Part shown: piece by piece, positions 8,392 through 16,986 of the stretch
Layout of the letters: the number at the start of each line of letters is the position of its first letter
Numbering within the stretch: position 1 is the first letter of the stretch
Assembly (NCBI GenBank): GCA_027533185.1
Contig: JAPZTS010000042.1
Span: 1-31,654, forward strand
Source: Leptospira sp.
Lineage (GTDB): Bacteria > Spirochaetota > Leptospiria > Leptospirales > Leptospiraceae
Direction of reading: 5' to 3'
Length of the DNA: 31,654 nucleotides
Program-made: the position numbers and the translations under genes
Notes under the pieces: generated by a model
Databases searched by the model: none
Told to the model about the DNA's origin: nothing
What the model saw: the letters and a program-made list of their open reading frames with translations, nothing else

Positions 8392-8464
8392 TGCCCCCAA
8401 CAGGATTCGAACCTGTGTCCCCAGTTTAGGAAACTAGTGCTCTATCCACCTGAGCTATGGGAGC
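8392..8464 (-). tRNA. tRNA-Arg (anticodon CCT)
   Basis: The minus strand folds into a full cloverleaf of 73 nt: a 7-bp acceptor stem (GCTCCCA with TGGGGGC, including G-T pairs), a D arm with a GCTC/GAGC stem, an anticodon arm CTAGT-TTCCTAA-ACTGG with anticodon CCT (reads AGG, arginine), a 4-nt variable region and a T arm ACAGG-TTCGAAT-CCTGT. The discriminator base is A. CCA is not encoded and must be added. The 5' end (8464) is the base right after the TAA stop of the Crp-like gene, and the prmC start is 6 nt past the 3' end, so the tRNA is probably cut from a protein-coding transcript. Confidence 0.95.
8393..8400 (-). promoter_or_regulatory. prmC Shine-Dalgarno-like site inside the tRNA acceptor stem
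   Basis: The minus strand reads TTGGGGGC here, which is the 3' acceptor strand of tRNA-Arg. Its G run is eight bases before the prmC ATG, normal spacing for ribosome binding. No other purine-rich site lies between tRNA and ATG. If it is used, tRNA folding or 3' processing would compete with prmC translation. This is an inference from position. Confidence 0.45.
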
Positions 8465-9109
8465 TTACGTAGGTTTACGTTTCTGATTTACGATTCTTTG
8501 GAAATCGCTGATATTGTGAATAACAATTTTATCTGGATATAGATCTAGTTTTCCAGTTTTTACGTATTGCATGATGACTTTTTGAACCTCACCAACGGGT
8601 TGAGCACACCAATTGGCAATATCGTCTACCGTTGCTGTTAAAATGATTTCATTATAAACATCATTATTGTATTGTTTTTCGTATAACATAACAAAAACGT
8701 CGCAAACTTTTCCCACAATATCCTCCATAAGGAGGATCATGAGTCTACGTTTTTGATCATAAATACGAAAGGAAAATATATGCAGAAGTTTCATTGCAAG
8801 TGCTGGGTTTTTGGTCATCAGCATTTCAAAATTGGCTCGATTGAAATTGAGTGCCTTCACCTCTGTTAATGCAATTGCCGTAGCAGACCTCGGCTGTTCC
8901 TCTAAAATAGCCATTTCGCCGAGAATATCGCCAGATTCCAAAACATCTAAAGTTTTGATGGAAGTTCCAATCGTTTTAGTGATTTTCACTTTTCCTTCTT
9001 TGATAAGATAAAAATCATTCCCAGGTTCATACTCACAAAACAAAACTTCATTGGGTTGAAAAATTTTGCCGAATTTGCCAAACATTGCTTCTAACATCTG
9101 TTCGTTCAT
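8465..9109 (-). CDS. Crp/Fnr-family cyclic-nucleotide-binding transcriptional regulator
   Basis: Residues 10-125 form a cyclic-nucleotide-binding domain. The phosphate-binding cassette ([18 protein letters not shown], residues 60-77) keeps the Gly-Glu pair and Arg-Ser-Ala-Thr that hold cNMP in family members, so nucleotide binding is plausible. A long helix (about 105-145) leads to a C-terminal Crp-type helix-turn-helix (about 158-205; [20 protein letters not shown] then a wing with DKIVIHN), somewhat divergent. Length of 214 aa is usual for Crp proteins. It overlaps the upstream CNB-TPR gene by ATGA (4 nt), indicating translational coupling. Its stop codon abuts the tRNA-Arg 5' end. Target genes are unknown. 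Confidence 0.85.
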   Translation of the reverse strand: MNEQMLEAMFGKFGKIFQPNEVLFCEYEPGNDFYLIKEGKVKITKTIGTSIKTLDVLESGDILGEMAILEEQPRSATAIALTEVKALNFNRANFEMLMTKNPALAMKLLHIFSFRIYDQKRRLMILLMEDIVGKVCDVFVMLYEKQYNNDVYNEIILTATVDDIANWCAQPVGEVQKVIMQYVKTGKLDLYPDKIVIHNISDFQRIVNQKRKPT

Positions 9110-10161
9110 TTAATTCCCCCTTTGAGTTTTTGTTTTGCTTCTTCTGAGATACTATCATCCAGAGGAGCCATCTGGGTAACTTTCTGATAGAGTTGTTTCG
9201 CCTTTTCTTTGTCACCAGAACTTTCCGTTGCAAGTGCCAAATGGAAAAGATTTTCCTTCAGAAGGAGACCTTTGGGGTATTTTTTAATGAAATTCGAAAA
9301 ATGAGCGATCGCACCGGATAGGTCACCTTGTTTTAGAGAAGATTTTCCCATGTAAAACAAAGAATTCTCCACAAATTGCTCTTCTTCTTGGGTAACCGAA
9401 TCTGTTCTTTCGGAAACCATTCGAAATGTTTCAATCGCTTCAGGAAATTTACCCGCATTCATAAAGGTGGATGCCTTATCAAAGAGAGATAGGATTGAGT
9501 TTGGATCTACCGAGCTTCCATGGCTGTCTTTTGTAACTGCCATGGTTTTTAACATCTCTTGGAGTTTGCCTGCGTTGGCGCCAGGTTCGGGTTTGTAAAC
9601 TAATTCTTGTATGGTGAGAGGGAATGGTGTTTTTTTTCTCGCAAGTTCGACGAGTTGTTTTGCTCGTTCCACATACTGACCGTCTGGGTAGTGCTCCAAA
9701 TATTTTTCAAAGCCGTAAGCTGCGTGTTCGTAATTGCCATTTTTATAAAAAACTTCAGCGACATTCATTAGCTCAAAGGCAGGATTTTTTGCCTCGCCTT
9801 GTCCAAGGATTTCGCGAACTTGCCTATGAACCTGCCTGAGTTGGCTAGAAAAAACTTTTAGCATCTTTATGATAAGATGTGTTTTATCTGAGACAAACCG
9901 TTCAAATTCGGGAACCTTAAAAACAAGGACAGTAGCGGAACCTATAACCTGAGCAGTTTCTTCTCTTGGGTATCTACCGATGGCACTCTTTACTCCGAAG
10001 AATTCACCAAGCTTTACATCTTCCTTCAGCTCTACACCATTGACATTTGTAAAGGTGAGTACGACTCTTCCTTTTTGTAAAACAAAGATATCCTCCGCCT
10101 TATCTTTTTCAAAATAGACAATGGAACCTCCTTTGTAGTTACGAACGATGGGACCTGACAC
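9106..10161 (-). CDS. CNB-domain protein with C-terminal TPR repeats
   Basis: Residues 1-118 resemble a cyclic-nucleotide-binding domain. The phosphate-binding cassette is altered: [18 protein letters not shown] has Val where the ribose-binding Glu is expected, so it may no longer bind cNMP. Residues 130-350 hold tetratricopeptide repeats in two groups (about 130-170 and 230-345; for example [26 protein letters not shown] and [23 protein letters not shown]), joined by a linker. There is no signal peptide, so it is probably a cytoplasmic protein-interaction platform. The start is GTG at 10161, with GAGG four bases upstream. It follows the amidohydrolase by 17 nt and overlaps the Crp-like gene by 4 nt, so the two CNB proteins are made together and may act together. 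Confidence 0.83.
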   Translation of the reverse strand: MSGPIVRNYKGGSIVYFEKDKAEDIFVLQKGRVVLTFTNVNGVELKEDVKLGEFFGVKSAIGRYPREETAQVIGSATVLVFKVPEFERFVSDKTHLIIKMLKVFSSQLRQVHRQVREILGQGEAKNPAFELMNVAEVFYKNGNYEHAAYGFEKYLEHYPDGQYVERAKQLVELARKKTPFPLTIQELVYKPEPGANAGKLQEMLKTMAVTKDSHGSSVDPNSILSLFDKASTFMNAGKFPEAIETFRMVSERTDSVTQEEEQFVENSLFYMGKSSLKQGDLSGAIAHFSNFIKKYPKGLLLKENLFHLALATESSGDKEKAKQLYQKVTQMAPLDDSISEEAKQKLKGGIK

Positions 10162-10178
10162 TCTGCCTCACTTGGGCT

Positions 10179-11414
10179 TCATTTTGAAAAATTGGGTAAA
10201 AAAGCCAATTCCTTTTTGTAACCCAAACTCGAAGAAACCTGATTTAATAGACGTTTTGGAGAACCAGCCACAAGCTTTTCTTCCTTACCCCAGAAAATCG
10301 ATTCCGTCTGGATTTGGTAGTGAGAAAAAAGATTTTGATAGGCTACTGAACCATAGATTGGGTATCCGTCGACAACGATTAAGTCAATATCCTTCGGCTC
10401 TAAGTTCGAGATTTGGATCTCATTTTTGGAAGATGTATCGTTTACGACAATTAGATCGGCAATTTGACCCTGCAAGATGCTGGATGGATTTCCCAAACGG
10501 AATGCTTTTTTGGGATTTTCTGTAATCATCCTAAGTAAAGTATCTTCGCTTAAGGTTTCTCCATAACTTTCGAAATAAACTGCCTTTGCAGTTTTTAATT
10601 CTTCAAGTAAATTATTGGCTCCGCTTGGTGAAAAATCTGTCCCCAAACATACGTTAACGCCCATATCTAAGAAGAGTTTGATATTGGTTGTTTTTCCAAA
10701 TATGTGAAGATTGGATGTCGGGCACCAGACTACAGAAGCATTCTTTTCTGCAATTTTTTGAACTTCTTTGGGGCCAAAAGGAAGGCAGTGTACTAGTACG
10801 GAATGTTCGCCGAGAGCCGACATCTTTTCTAAGAGCCTGAGGGATTGTTTTGAATCTTCGTCCAATCCTTCACCCAAATGAGTTACAAAAGGCAGGTTTG
10901 CATGCTCTGCCATTCGATATTCCAGGGCAGGGCCTTCTCCCCAGCCAAGGCTATAGGTTCCCACTGAATGAGCTAGAGTGTAGTCGGCTATTAACTTTAC
11001 AGGAAGAATTCCTCGGAAAGGATTTTGAACAGTATGTGGAATATGATCAAAAACCGAAGTCACTCCACTAAATAAATTTTTATAAGCTCCCAGGTAGTAT
11101 AGAATTTCTGGATCGACTTGTTGTCTTTCTGCAAATACCCCAGAGGATTTGTATAGATTGTCGTAAGACAACCAGGATTGGTGTTTGGTATTTCCACCAA
11201 TCTTTGGAAGAAAACTCGCAAGAAGGTGGTCATGGGAATTGATGAAACCAGGATAGATTTTTTTCTCGGAAATATCTAATATGAATTCCTCTTTTGTTGT
11301 AGAAATATGTGTCTCAACGGTTTGAATTTTTTCTCCCGTAATTCGGATTTCTGAGGGAAGCAACTTTCTATTTTGATATAGATACCCGTTCTTTATGACA
11401 AAACTATTTTCCAT
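10179..11414 (-). CDS. Metal-dependent amidohydrolase (SsnA/chlorohydrolase-guanine deaminase type)
   Basis: The protein (411 aa) has the layout of the TRZ/ATZ amidohydrolases: a short N-terminal beta domain, then a TIM barrel with HxH (His61, His63 in INSHDHLL), a His-x-x-Glu site (His179, Glu182 in VTHLGEG), a second histidine (His209 in LVHCLPF) and the catalytic/metal aspartate (Asp260 in LGTDFSPSG). WCPTSNLHIFG is also typical. Family members hydrolyse amino groups of purines, pyrimidines, triazines or related compounds; the substrate here cannot be told. The C-terminal ~70 residues are less conserved. Its ATG shares one base with the stop codon of the LysM gene upstream (TAATG), which suggests coupled translation. 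Confidence 0.85.
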   Translation of the reverse strand: MENSFVIKNGYLYQNRKLLPSEIRITGEKIQTVETHISTTKEEFILDISEKKIYPGFINSHDHLLASFLPKIGGNTKHQSWLSYDNLYKSSGVFAERQQVDPEILYYLGAYKNLFSGVTSVFDHIPHTVQNPFRGILPVKLIADYTLAHSVGTYSLGWGEGPALEYRMAEHANLPFVTHLGEGLDEDSKQSLRLLEKMSALGEHSVLVHCLPFGPKEVQKIAEKNASVVWCPTSNLHIFGKTTNIKLFLDMGVNVCLGTDFSPSGANNLLEELKTAKAVYFESYGETLSEDTLLRMITENPKKAFRLGNPSSILQGQIADLIVVNDTSSKNEIQISNLEPKDIDLIVVDGYPIYGSVAYQNLFSHYQIQTESIFWGKEEKLVAGSPKRLLNQVSSSLGYKKELAFLPNFSK

Positions 11415-12046
11415 TAGGTTCCGATCTCCAAAAAACGTTCGGGATTTAGGGCAGTTTTATTCCGGTTGATTTGGAAATAAAGTCCCCTTTCTTTTCCTAA
11501 TGTTCCAATCCTCTCTCTTTTCTGTAACATTTGACCTTCGGTAACTTGAACTTTTTCTAAGTTTCCGTAGACTGAAAAGTATCCATTGTTATGTTCTAAT
11601 ATAACATAATTCTGATATCCATCCATAAAATCTATTAACACAACTTTTCCTGGTAAAGTTGCCCTCACAAGAGAATGTTTACCCCTTTGAAATAAGGTTC
11701 CTTTGTAAGGATTATAGGTAATTTCTGAAAAAGGTTTTTGAATTCTCTCTTTTTCTTGGAGTGGGTAGTCAGGATTTTCCTTAGGTTGGATCGTATTTGG
11801 GACGGATTGTTTTGATGCAGGAATTCGAAGTCGTTCTCCGACAAACAGATTTTCTTTGGTCTCTCTTCCATTCGATTTCGCAAGCTCCTCTGGTGTAGTT
11901 TGGAATTTTTTTGCAATTCCGAACCAGGTATCTTTCGATTCGACTCTGTAGGTATTGGGGATTTGAATCGTGGCAGTTTGTTTGGAAACTAGTGGAAGGG
12001 TAAAAAAAATTAGAAAAAATCCAATACAACCAAGTGAGATTTTCAT
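11414..12046 (-). CDS. Exported LysM protein with degenerate M23 (LytM-like) domain
   Basis: A signal peptide (residues 1-21) is followed by a LysM peptidoglycan-binding module (about 31-75; TYRVESKDTWFGIAKKF, ending VGERLRIP) and a C-terminal M23/LytM-like domain (about 112-205). The fold signatures of the M23 family are present (VRATLPGKVV, GYQNYVILEHNNGYFSVYGNL, GQMLQKRERIGTLG), but the zinc and catalytic residues are lost: the HxGxD site reads YKGTL, the YxHL site reads YGNL, and HLHFE reads GLYFQ. It should therefore not cut peptidoglycan; in other bacteria such LytM proteins (EnvC, NlpD) activate amidases. It is the first gene after the fusA terminator and overlaps the amidohydrolase gene by one base. 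Confidence 0.85.
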   Translation of the reverse strand: MKISLGCIGFFLIFFTLPLVSKQTATIQIPNTYRVESKDTWFGIAKKFQTTPEELAKSNGRETKENLFVGERLRIPASKQSVPNTIQPKENPDYPLQEKERIQKPFSEITYNPYKGTLFQRGKHSLVRATLPGKVVLIDFMDGYQNYVILEHNNGYFSVYGNLEKVQVTEGQMLQKRERIGTLGKERGLYFQINRNKTALNPERFLEIGT

Positions 12047-12091
12047 TCCTGTTTCCTTTACAAGTATCGACTGGGTGTAACTGGTTCAGGC

Positions 12092-12124
12092 AAAAAAAAA
12101 GGCGAGATTCTCTCTCGCCTTTTT
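12092..12124 (-). terminator. Rho-independent terminator of fusA
   Basis: A 7-bp GC-rich stem (12101-12107 with 12113-12119, GGCGAGA/TCTCGCC), extended by A/T pairs on both sides, has a five-base loop. On the minus strand it is followed by nine T residues (12100 to 12092). It lies 36 nt after the fusA stop and 46 nt before the LysM gene start. The shorter T run on the other side could also act on plus-strand transcription. Confidence 0.9.
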
Positions 12125-12159
12125 GTCGATTGATTCGACTCGGAATATTTTTTGAAATT

Positions 12160-14277
12160 CTACTCTTCGTCTTTTGTATTGACTTTGTATTTTTTCATCA
12201 ATTCTTCAGCCACGTTTCTTGGAACAGGTGCATACTTGGAAAATTCCATAGCAAACTCTGCCTTTCCTTGTGTAGAAGACCGAAGAACTGTAGAATATCC
12301 AAACATATCCGCAAGAGGAACCTCTGCTTCGATTTTTGCGTATCCACCTTCTTCTGTGGTATTCAAGATCATACCTCGTCTTTGGTTGATAGACGCAAGG
12401 ATCGCTCCTTGGAACTCAGTAGGTCCTTCCACATCTACTTTCATGATCGGTTCTAGGATGATTGGTGCAGCCTTTCCAAAACCCTGACGGAACCCATAAC
12501 GAGCTCCAATCTGGAACGCCATATCGGACGAGTCCACATCATGATAGGCACCATCATTGATTGTACAACGAACACCGATGATAGGGAAGCCAATGAGGGA
12601 ACCTCTTTCCAAACAAGAGCGGAATCCCTTATCGCAGGACCCGATGTATTCACGAGGAATCGATCCACCCACAATTTTATCAACGAATTCGTAATCTTTA
12701 CCATCTTCCAATGGAATTGGTTCAATGATTCCAGCAACCCGTGAGAATTGACCTTGACCACCGGTTTGTTTTTTATGGGTATAATCAAATTCAGCGGATT
12801 TAGTGATTGTTTCACGATATGCAACCTGAGGAGCTCCCGTCACAAGATCAACTCCATACTCACGTTTCATCCTTTCAATGTACACTTCGAGGTGGAGTTC
12901 CCCCATCCCTTTGATGATCGTTTGACCCGACTCTTTATCGATTTCGGTTTGGAAGGTAGGATCTTCCTTTGTAAATCGGTTGAGAGCCTTCGCGAGGTTT
13001 GGAAGCTGTTTGGATTCTTTACATTCAATAGTAAGTGAAATTACCGGAGATGGAACAAACATAGACTCCATAGTCACTTTTGCCTTTCCATCAGTGAAGG
13101 TATCCCCAGATGCACAATCGATTCCAAAAAGTGCTACAATATCACCAGCTTCCGCTTTTGTGATATCTTCCATTTCATTCGAGTGCATACGAACAAGACG
13201 TCCAATGTTGTGGCGTTTGTTATTTGAGGAATTGAAAATCGTCATACCTTTTTCTAGACGTCCTTGGTATACACGAACGTAAGTTAACTGACCGTATCTT
13301 CCATCTTCCAATTTGAAAGCCAAACAAACAAGTGGCTTCTCAGGATCGGATTCCATGATGAGTTCGTTTTCTTCTTTTCCAACTTCTTTCCCTTTGTTGA
13401 CTACGTCATAAGGCGAAGCTAGGTAGTTGGAAACACCATCGAGTAACTTTTGAACTCCTTTGTTTTTAAAGGCAGAACCCATAAATACAGGAACAAGTTT
13501 GAGTTGGAGAACTCCACGTCGGATTGCTTCAATTACAGTAGCTTCCTTTACTGTTCCTTCTAACATCTCTTCGGTGAGTTCATCACTGAAAAGGGAAGCA
13601 GCATCAAGAAGGGCTTCTCTTTTTTCCTCTGCTTGTGCCTTCAATTCTTCAGGAATATCCGTGATTTTAATATCTTGGCCGTTTGGTCCTTCAAAGTAGT
13701 AAGCTTTCATTTCCACGAGGTCCACGATTCCCGCTAAGTCGTTTTCTAGACCAATTGGAAGCTGAACTGCATGCGCGTTTAGATGGAGTTTCTCTCGGAG
13801 TTGATCGATCACTCGCCAAGGGTTTGCACCAGTTCTATCAAGTTTGTTGATAAAGGCAACACGAGGAACGTTGTAACGTTTCATCTGACGGTCAACTGTG
13901 ATGGACTGGGACTGAACGCCCGCAACTCCACAGAGAACCATAATCGCCGAATCAAGAACTCTAAGAGATCTTTCCACTTCGATTGTAAAGTCTACGTGGC
14001 CCGGAGTATCAATGATATTGATTGTGATATCTTTCCATGTGCAGTAAGTCGCCGCGGATTGGATGGTAATCCCGCGTTCTCTTTCGAGTTCCATACTGTC
14101 CATCTTGGCACCAACGCCGTCTTTTCCTCGAACTTCGTGGATGGCATGGATTTTATTGGTATAGAATAGAATACGTTCAGTGAGCGTTGTTTTTCCTGAG
14201 TCGATATGGGCAGAGATCCCGATGTTTCGGATCTTTTCTAATTTAGGGTCTCGTTTGGTTGCTGTCGCAGAGGTCAT
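12160..14277 (-). CDS. fusA: Translation elongation factor G, spirochaete/mitochondrial-like type (spdEFG1/mtEFG1)
   Basis: EF-G is the GTPase that drives ribosomal translocation. All GTPase motifs are present: G1 AHIDSGKTT (residues 23-31), the G2 region [13 protein letters not shown]3 DTPGH (90-94) and G4 NKLD (144-147), followed by domains II to V, giving 705 aa. Several segments read like mitochondrial EFG1 rather than usual bacterial EF-G: Ser for Ala in the P-loop, [33 protein letters not shown], and [10 protein letters not shown]. This is the group named spdEFG1 (spirochaetes, planctomycetes, deltaproteobacteria). An SD-like GAGG lies five bases before the ATG. It stands alone, away from rpsL/rpsG/tuf, and has its own terminator. 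Confidence 0.95.
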   Translation of the reverse strand: MTSATATKRDPKLEKIRNIGISAHIDSGKTTLTERILFYTNKIHAIHEVRGKDGVGAKMDSMELERERGITIQSAATYCTWKDITINIIDTPGHVDFTIEVERSLRVLDSAIMVLCGVAGVQSQSITVDRQMKRYNVPRVAFINKLDRTGANPWRVIDQLREKLHLNAHAVQLPIGLENDLAGIVDLVEMKAYYFEGPNGQDIKITDIPEELKAQAEEKREALLDAASLFSDELTEEMLEGTVKEATVIEAIRRGVLQLKLVPVFMGSAFKNKGVQKLLDGVSNYLASPYDVVNKGKEVGKEENELIMESDPEKPLVCLAFKLEDGRYGQLTYVRVYQGRLEKGMTIFNSSNNKRHNIGRLVRMHSNEMEDITKAEAGDIVALFGIDCASGDTFTDGKAKVTMESMFVPSPVISLTIECKESKQLPNLAKALNRFTKEDPTFQTEIDKESGQTIIKGMGELHLEVYIERMKREYGVDLVTGAPQVAYRETITKSAEFDYTHKKQTGGQGQFSRVAGIIEPIPLEDGKDYEFVDKIVGGSIPREYIGSCDKGFRSCLERGSLIGFPIIGVRCTINDGAYHDVDSSDMAFQIGARYGFRQGFGKAAPIILEPIMKVDVEGPTEFQGAILASINQRRGMILNTTEEGGYAKIEAEVPLADMFGYSTVLRSSTQGKAEFAMEFSKYAPVPRNVAEELMKKYKVNTKDEE

Positions 14278-14370
14278 CTTTTCCTCGAAAATTTAGTGAA
14301 AATGGTTTTAGATTCTACCAAATTCTGAAATGACCTCGGTTTGTAAAGTACTTGGGGTTTTTAGATTGAG

Positions 14371-14387
14371 TTAAATCCTAGGTTTAA
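14371..14387. repeat. Near-palindrome in fusA/K+ channel divergent promoter region
   Basis: A CCTAGG core is flanked by TTAAA on the left and TTTAA on the right, with one extra T on the left arm. It lies in the 126-nt region between divergent fusA and the TrkH/KtrB gene, 17 nt before the latter's ATG. It may be an operator, but no bound protein can be named. Confidence 0.25.
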
Positions 14388-14403
14388 GAGAGAATACTAC
14401 CGA

Positions 14404-15930
14404 ATGCCCTACACGCGGTTTCTGCGATTTTTCCGAACCATTTCCTTCGCCCGAGTTGTATCCCTTGGATTCTTCGTTGCGATTTTCCTCGGGTCATTGG
14501 CTCTCTACATCTCCGAAAGAGGGGATCTTTCTTATGTGGACAGCTTCTACCTTTCCGCGTCTGCAATTTGTGTGACAGGGCTATCTCCCGTTAATCTTTC
14601 CGATCTCAACGTTTCGTCTCATTGGGTGATTCTTTTTCTCATCCAATTGGGTGGGCTTGGAATCATCAGTTTTACTGTGATTGTCGGATATTTGATCGTG
14701 AAAGGAATTTCTAGGAATGCACGTTTCAATGCCTTTGTGGGCGCCGCGATTGACACACAAACTGAAACGGACTTACTCGAGACAAGTGATGTAAACCGTA
14801 TGTTGCTTTCCATCGTAAACATTTCTTTTACCTTGGAGGTGTTAGGTGCCATTGGACTGTATCTACATATGCCTGAAGGGGCTGAGATGCAGCAAGAACG
14901 CTGGTTTTTTTCTCTATTCACTGCTGTATCAGCTTTTAATAATGCTGGTTTTTCGATTACGAATGATCTAAGCGCTCTTAGGTTGGATCCATTTTCTTTA
15001 ACCATTGTTTCGGGACTAGTGATCCTTGGGGGAATCGGATTCCCCGTCATCATACTTCTAGAAAAATTTTTACTTACAGTTCTTTTTCGTTTGGTGAGCC
15101 GGATAGAGATTCTCACTGAGACTATTTTGCTCAAGCGGGCCCTTTCCCAAGGAGAAGTGCCAAATTTTCTTTTATGGCCAACGGAAATTTCTGCCGTTTT
15201 GGAACTCAGAATTGAGGAATACAACAAACACCTTCGCGGTGAGACAACTCGAATCCAATCCAAGTTGCTCGTGTACGGAAGTTTTGTCCTTCTTTTGTTT
15301 GGTGCCCTCGGTGTCTACTTTTTGGAACGAGGCAATCCGCACACATTGTACGGTATGGGTTTTCTCGACCGTTTGATGAATTCTATTTTTATTTCGGTTT
15401 GTTCTCGAACGGCAGGCTTTGCAACGATGGATTTGGGCCACCTAAATGATGCATCCATTATTATCGTAACAGTTCTTATGTTTATAGGCGGTGGACCCCA
15501 AGGAACAGCTGGCGGAATAAAAATTACCACCTTTGTTTTGTTACTTGCTTATTTAAAAAATGTAATCCAACCATCCAAACCGGTTATGTTGTTTGGAGAC
15601 ATCGTCTCTAAAAATTCTGTAGCAGTTGCAATCCGTGTTTACTTTCTTGCCACTGTCGCTCTTGCCGTTGCTTTTATTTTTCTCGGTATACTGGACCAAA
15701 ACCAACATTCTCTACATGTCATCTTTTTTGAAATGATTTCCAGTTTTTCTACGGTAGGTTTTTCCTTGAACTTAACCCCTCAACTTGGTGATATAGAAAA
15801 ACTCGTCTATGCTGTCATAATGTTTACAGGACGTGTAGGAATTTTTACCATCCTCATTGCTGTTACAGGGCATTCTGGTGTTCCCAAAATCGGAGGGGTT
15901 GATGATGGAGTTAAAATCCAAGTTGGTTGA
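14404..15930 (+). CDS. TrkH/KtrB-type potassium transport protein
   Basis: This is an integral inner-membrane protein of 508 aa with four pore repeats, each ending in a selectivity-filter glycine: SAICVTGLS (about 53-61), SAFNNAGFS, SVCSRTAGFAT and SSFSTVGFS. These identify the Trk/Ktr K+ translocating subunit, which takes up potassium. A GGGPQGTAGGIK segment before the last repeat matches KtrB/TrkH. The N-terminus begins with a basic cytoplasmic stretch and then a hydrophobic helix. The usual cytoplasmic gating partner with an RCK domain (TrkA/KtrA) is not adjacent; the next gene 30 nt downstream is an unrelated membrane protein. The partner is presumably encoded elsewhere. Confidence 0.92.
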   Translation: MPYTRFLRFFRTISFARVVSLGFFVAIFLGSLALYISERGDLSYVDSFYLSASAICVTGLSPVNLSDLNVSSHWVILFLIQLGGLGIISFTVIVGYLIVKGISRNARFNAFVGAAIDTQTETDLLETSDVNRMLLSIVNISFTLEVLGAIGLYLHMPEGAEMQQERWFFSLFTAVSAFNNAGFSITNDLSALRLDPFSLTIVSGLVILGGIGFPVIILLEKFLLTVLFRLVSRIEILTETILLKRALSQGEVPNFLLWPTEISAVLELRIEEYNKHLRGETTRIQSKLLVYGSFVLLLFGALGVYFLERGNPHTLYGMGFLDRLMNSIFISVCSRTAGFATMDLGHLNDASIIIVTVLMFIGGGPQGTAGGIKITTFVLLLAYLKNVIQPSKPVMLFGDIVSKNSVAVAIRVYFLATVALAVAFIFLGILDQNQHSLHVIFFEMISSFSTVGFSLNLTPQLGDIEKLVYAVIMFTGRVGIFTILIAVTGHSGVPKIGGVDDGVKIQVG

Positions 15931-15960
15931 TGGTAGTTCCCAAAAGGTAGTTTAGAAAGT

Positions 15961-16986
15961 ATGAATATAGCATCTTTATTTGTTGGTTTTTGGAAAAAAC
16001 CAACTTTGTCTGCAGACGAGTCAAAAAAAGAGGACCTTAAAAAATCCACAAAGGCTCAACTCGATTTGTGTGAATCTCGGTTGGAGACTCTCGACATATT
16101 ATTAACCAATGATAAAATTGAGGATGCAAAGATAATATTACCGCTCTTTTTCTTGGATTTGGTCAATTTGTCTCGAACCATCCAAGGAAACGAACCACTT
16201 AACAACCTTCCCAATCCAAATGAGTTTCTTAGTAGTCTCCAACTGAGCGAAAGACAAAAAAGAGCATTTTCTGTATTCACTGAATTGGAAGAAATTCTTA
16301 AAGGTAATGCTGAGAAGTTGGAAGAGAGTTTAGAAAAATTGTACTTCGTTTTATCTCATTTTGAAAAACAATTCTTTAAAGTAAAAAAGGAAGTTCTCTT
16401 TACTGAATACGATAGATACAAAAAGACATTCGCACTTAGATTTACCGCACTTGCATCAATTATTACAATCGCCTTTATTTCCTATTTTACCTACGCTTAT
16501 AAATATCCTAAATTCAAAAACCAAAGCCTAAAAATCTATTTTTTGGAAAACAAAGCGAACCAAAGGATGTTCGATGAAAAGTCCATATCCACCGAACTTT
16601 TGTTAGATAAAAAGGGGGCTTGGGTGGAGATTTCTCTCGAAGTTCCAACACTCGTAGAGAGTTTTGGAGCCCTGCGTATTGAGCCACTGCGCCAAAGAGG
16701 GATTCGGTTTGCCATTAAAGACTTCCAAGTATTTGATGCAAAAGGAAAGATACTATTAGAACGAAAATTTGATATCGGTGAGAATTTACTTCCCAATGGA
16801 TATGAAGATTTTTTGTCTTTCCAAGATGTCAAAACGGTAGCAAATTTGAAGCCGGGAGATATTCTAGAAATGGATACCACGGGCAGTCGACCACAATTCA
16901 CCCTGAGCAATACAAACGTATTATCTCCTAAGTCTTTAAAATTTAAAATCCGATACCTCGAAACCTACTTAGCCAAAGCAAGATGA
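15961..16986 (+). CDS. Hypothetical membrane protein with one central membrane helix, 341 aa
   Basis: No family recognised. Residues 20-150 are charged and helical (likely cytoplasmic and partly coiled coil, for example KGNAEKLEESLEKLYFVLSHFEKQF). A single hydrophobic helix spans about 163-182 (TALASIITIAFISYF). Residues 190-341 look beta-rich and would lie outside the inner membrane, with segments such as WVEISLEVPTLVESFGALRIE and LKPGDILEMDTTG that suggest a jelly-roll or galactose-binding-like fold, which is only a guess. It overlaps the prenyltransferase gene by 4 nt (ATGA), so the two proteins are probably co-translated and may work in the same cell-envelope process. Confidence 0.72.
   Translation: MNIASLFVGFWKKPTLSADESKKEDLKKSTKAQLDLCESRLETLDILLTNDKIEDAKIILPLFFLDLVNLSRTIQGNEPLNNLPNPNEFLSSLQLSERQKRAFSVFTELEEILKGNAEKLEESLEKLYFVLSHFEKQFFKVKKEVLFTEYDRYKKTFALRFTALASIITIAFISYFTYAYKYPKFKNQSLKIYFLENKANQRMFDEKSISTELLLDKKGAWVEISLEVPTLVESFGALRIEPLRQRGIRFAIKDFQVFDAKGKILLERKFDIGENLLPNGYEDFLSFQDVKTVANLKPGDILEMDTTGSRPQFTLSNTNVLSPKSLKFKIRYLETYLAKAR

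Noticed and set aside
8383..8400. Longer prmC start at 8400 giving five extra residues
   Set aside because: It would begin inside the tRNA-Arg acceptor stem; the ATG at 8385 matches the normal PrmC N-terminus.
10148..10525. 125-residue plus-strand frame opposite the amidohydrolase 3' end
   Set aside because: No recognisable motif; it lies within a conserved gene on the other strand.
12034..14169. Several plus-strand open frames opposite fusA (for example 12034-12456 and 13783-14169)
   Set aside because: They are antisense shadows of a highly conserved gene, show no family motifs and have no start signals.
14278..14403. Possible sigma-70 promoter boxes between fusA and the K+ transport gene
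   Set aside because: Candidate -35 and -10 boxes on either strand had poor matches or wrong spacing, so no promoter is reported.
14619..15263. 214-residue minus-strand frame inside the TrkH/KtrB gene
   Set aside because: It is Ser- and Arg-rich without hydrophobic pattern or motifs, as expected for the antisense of a membrane-protein gene.
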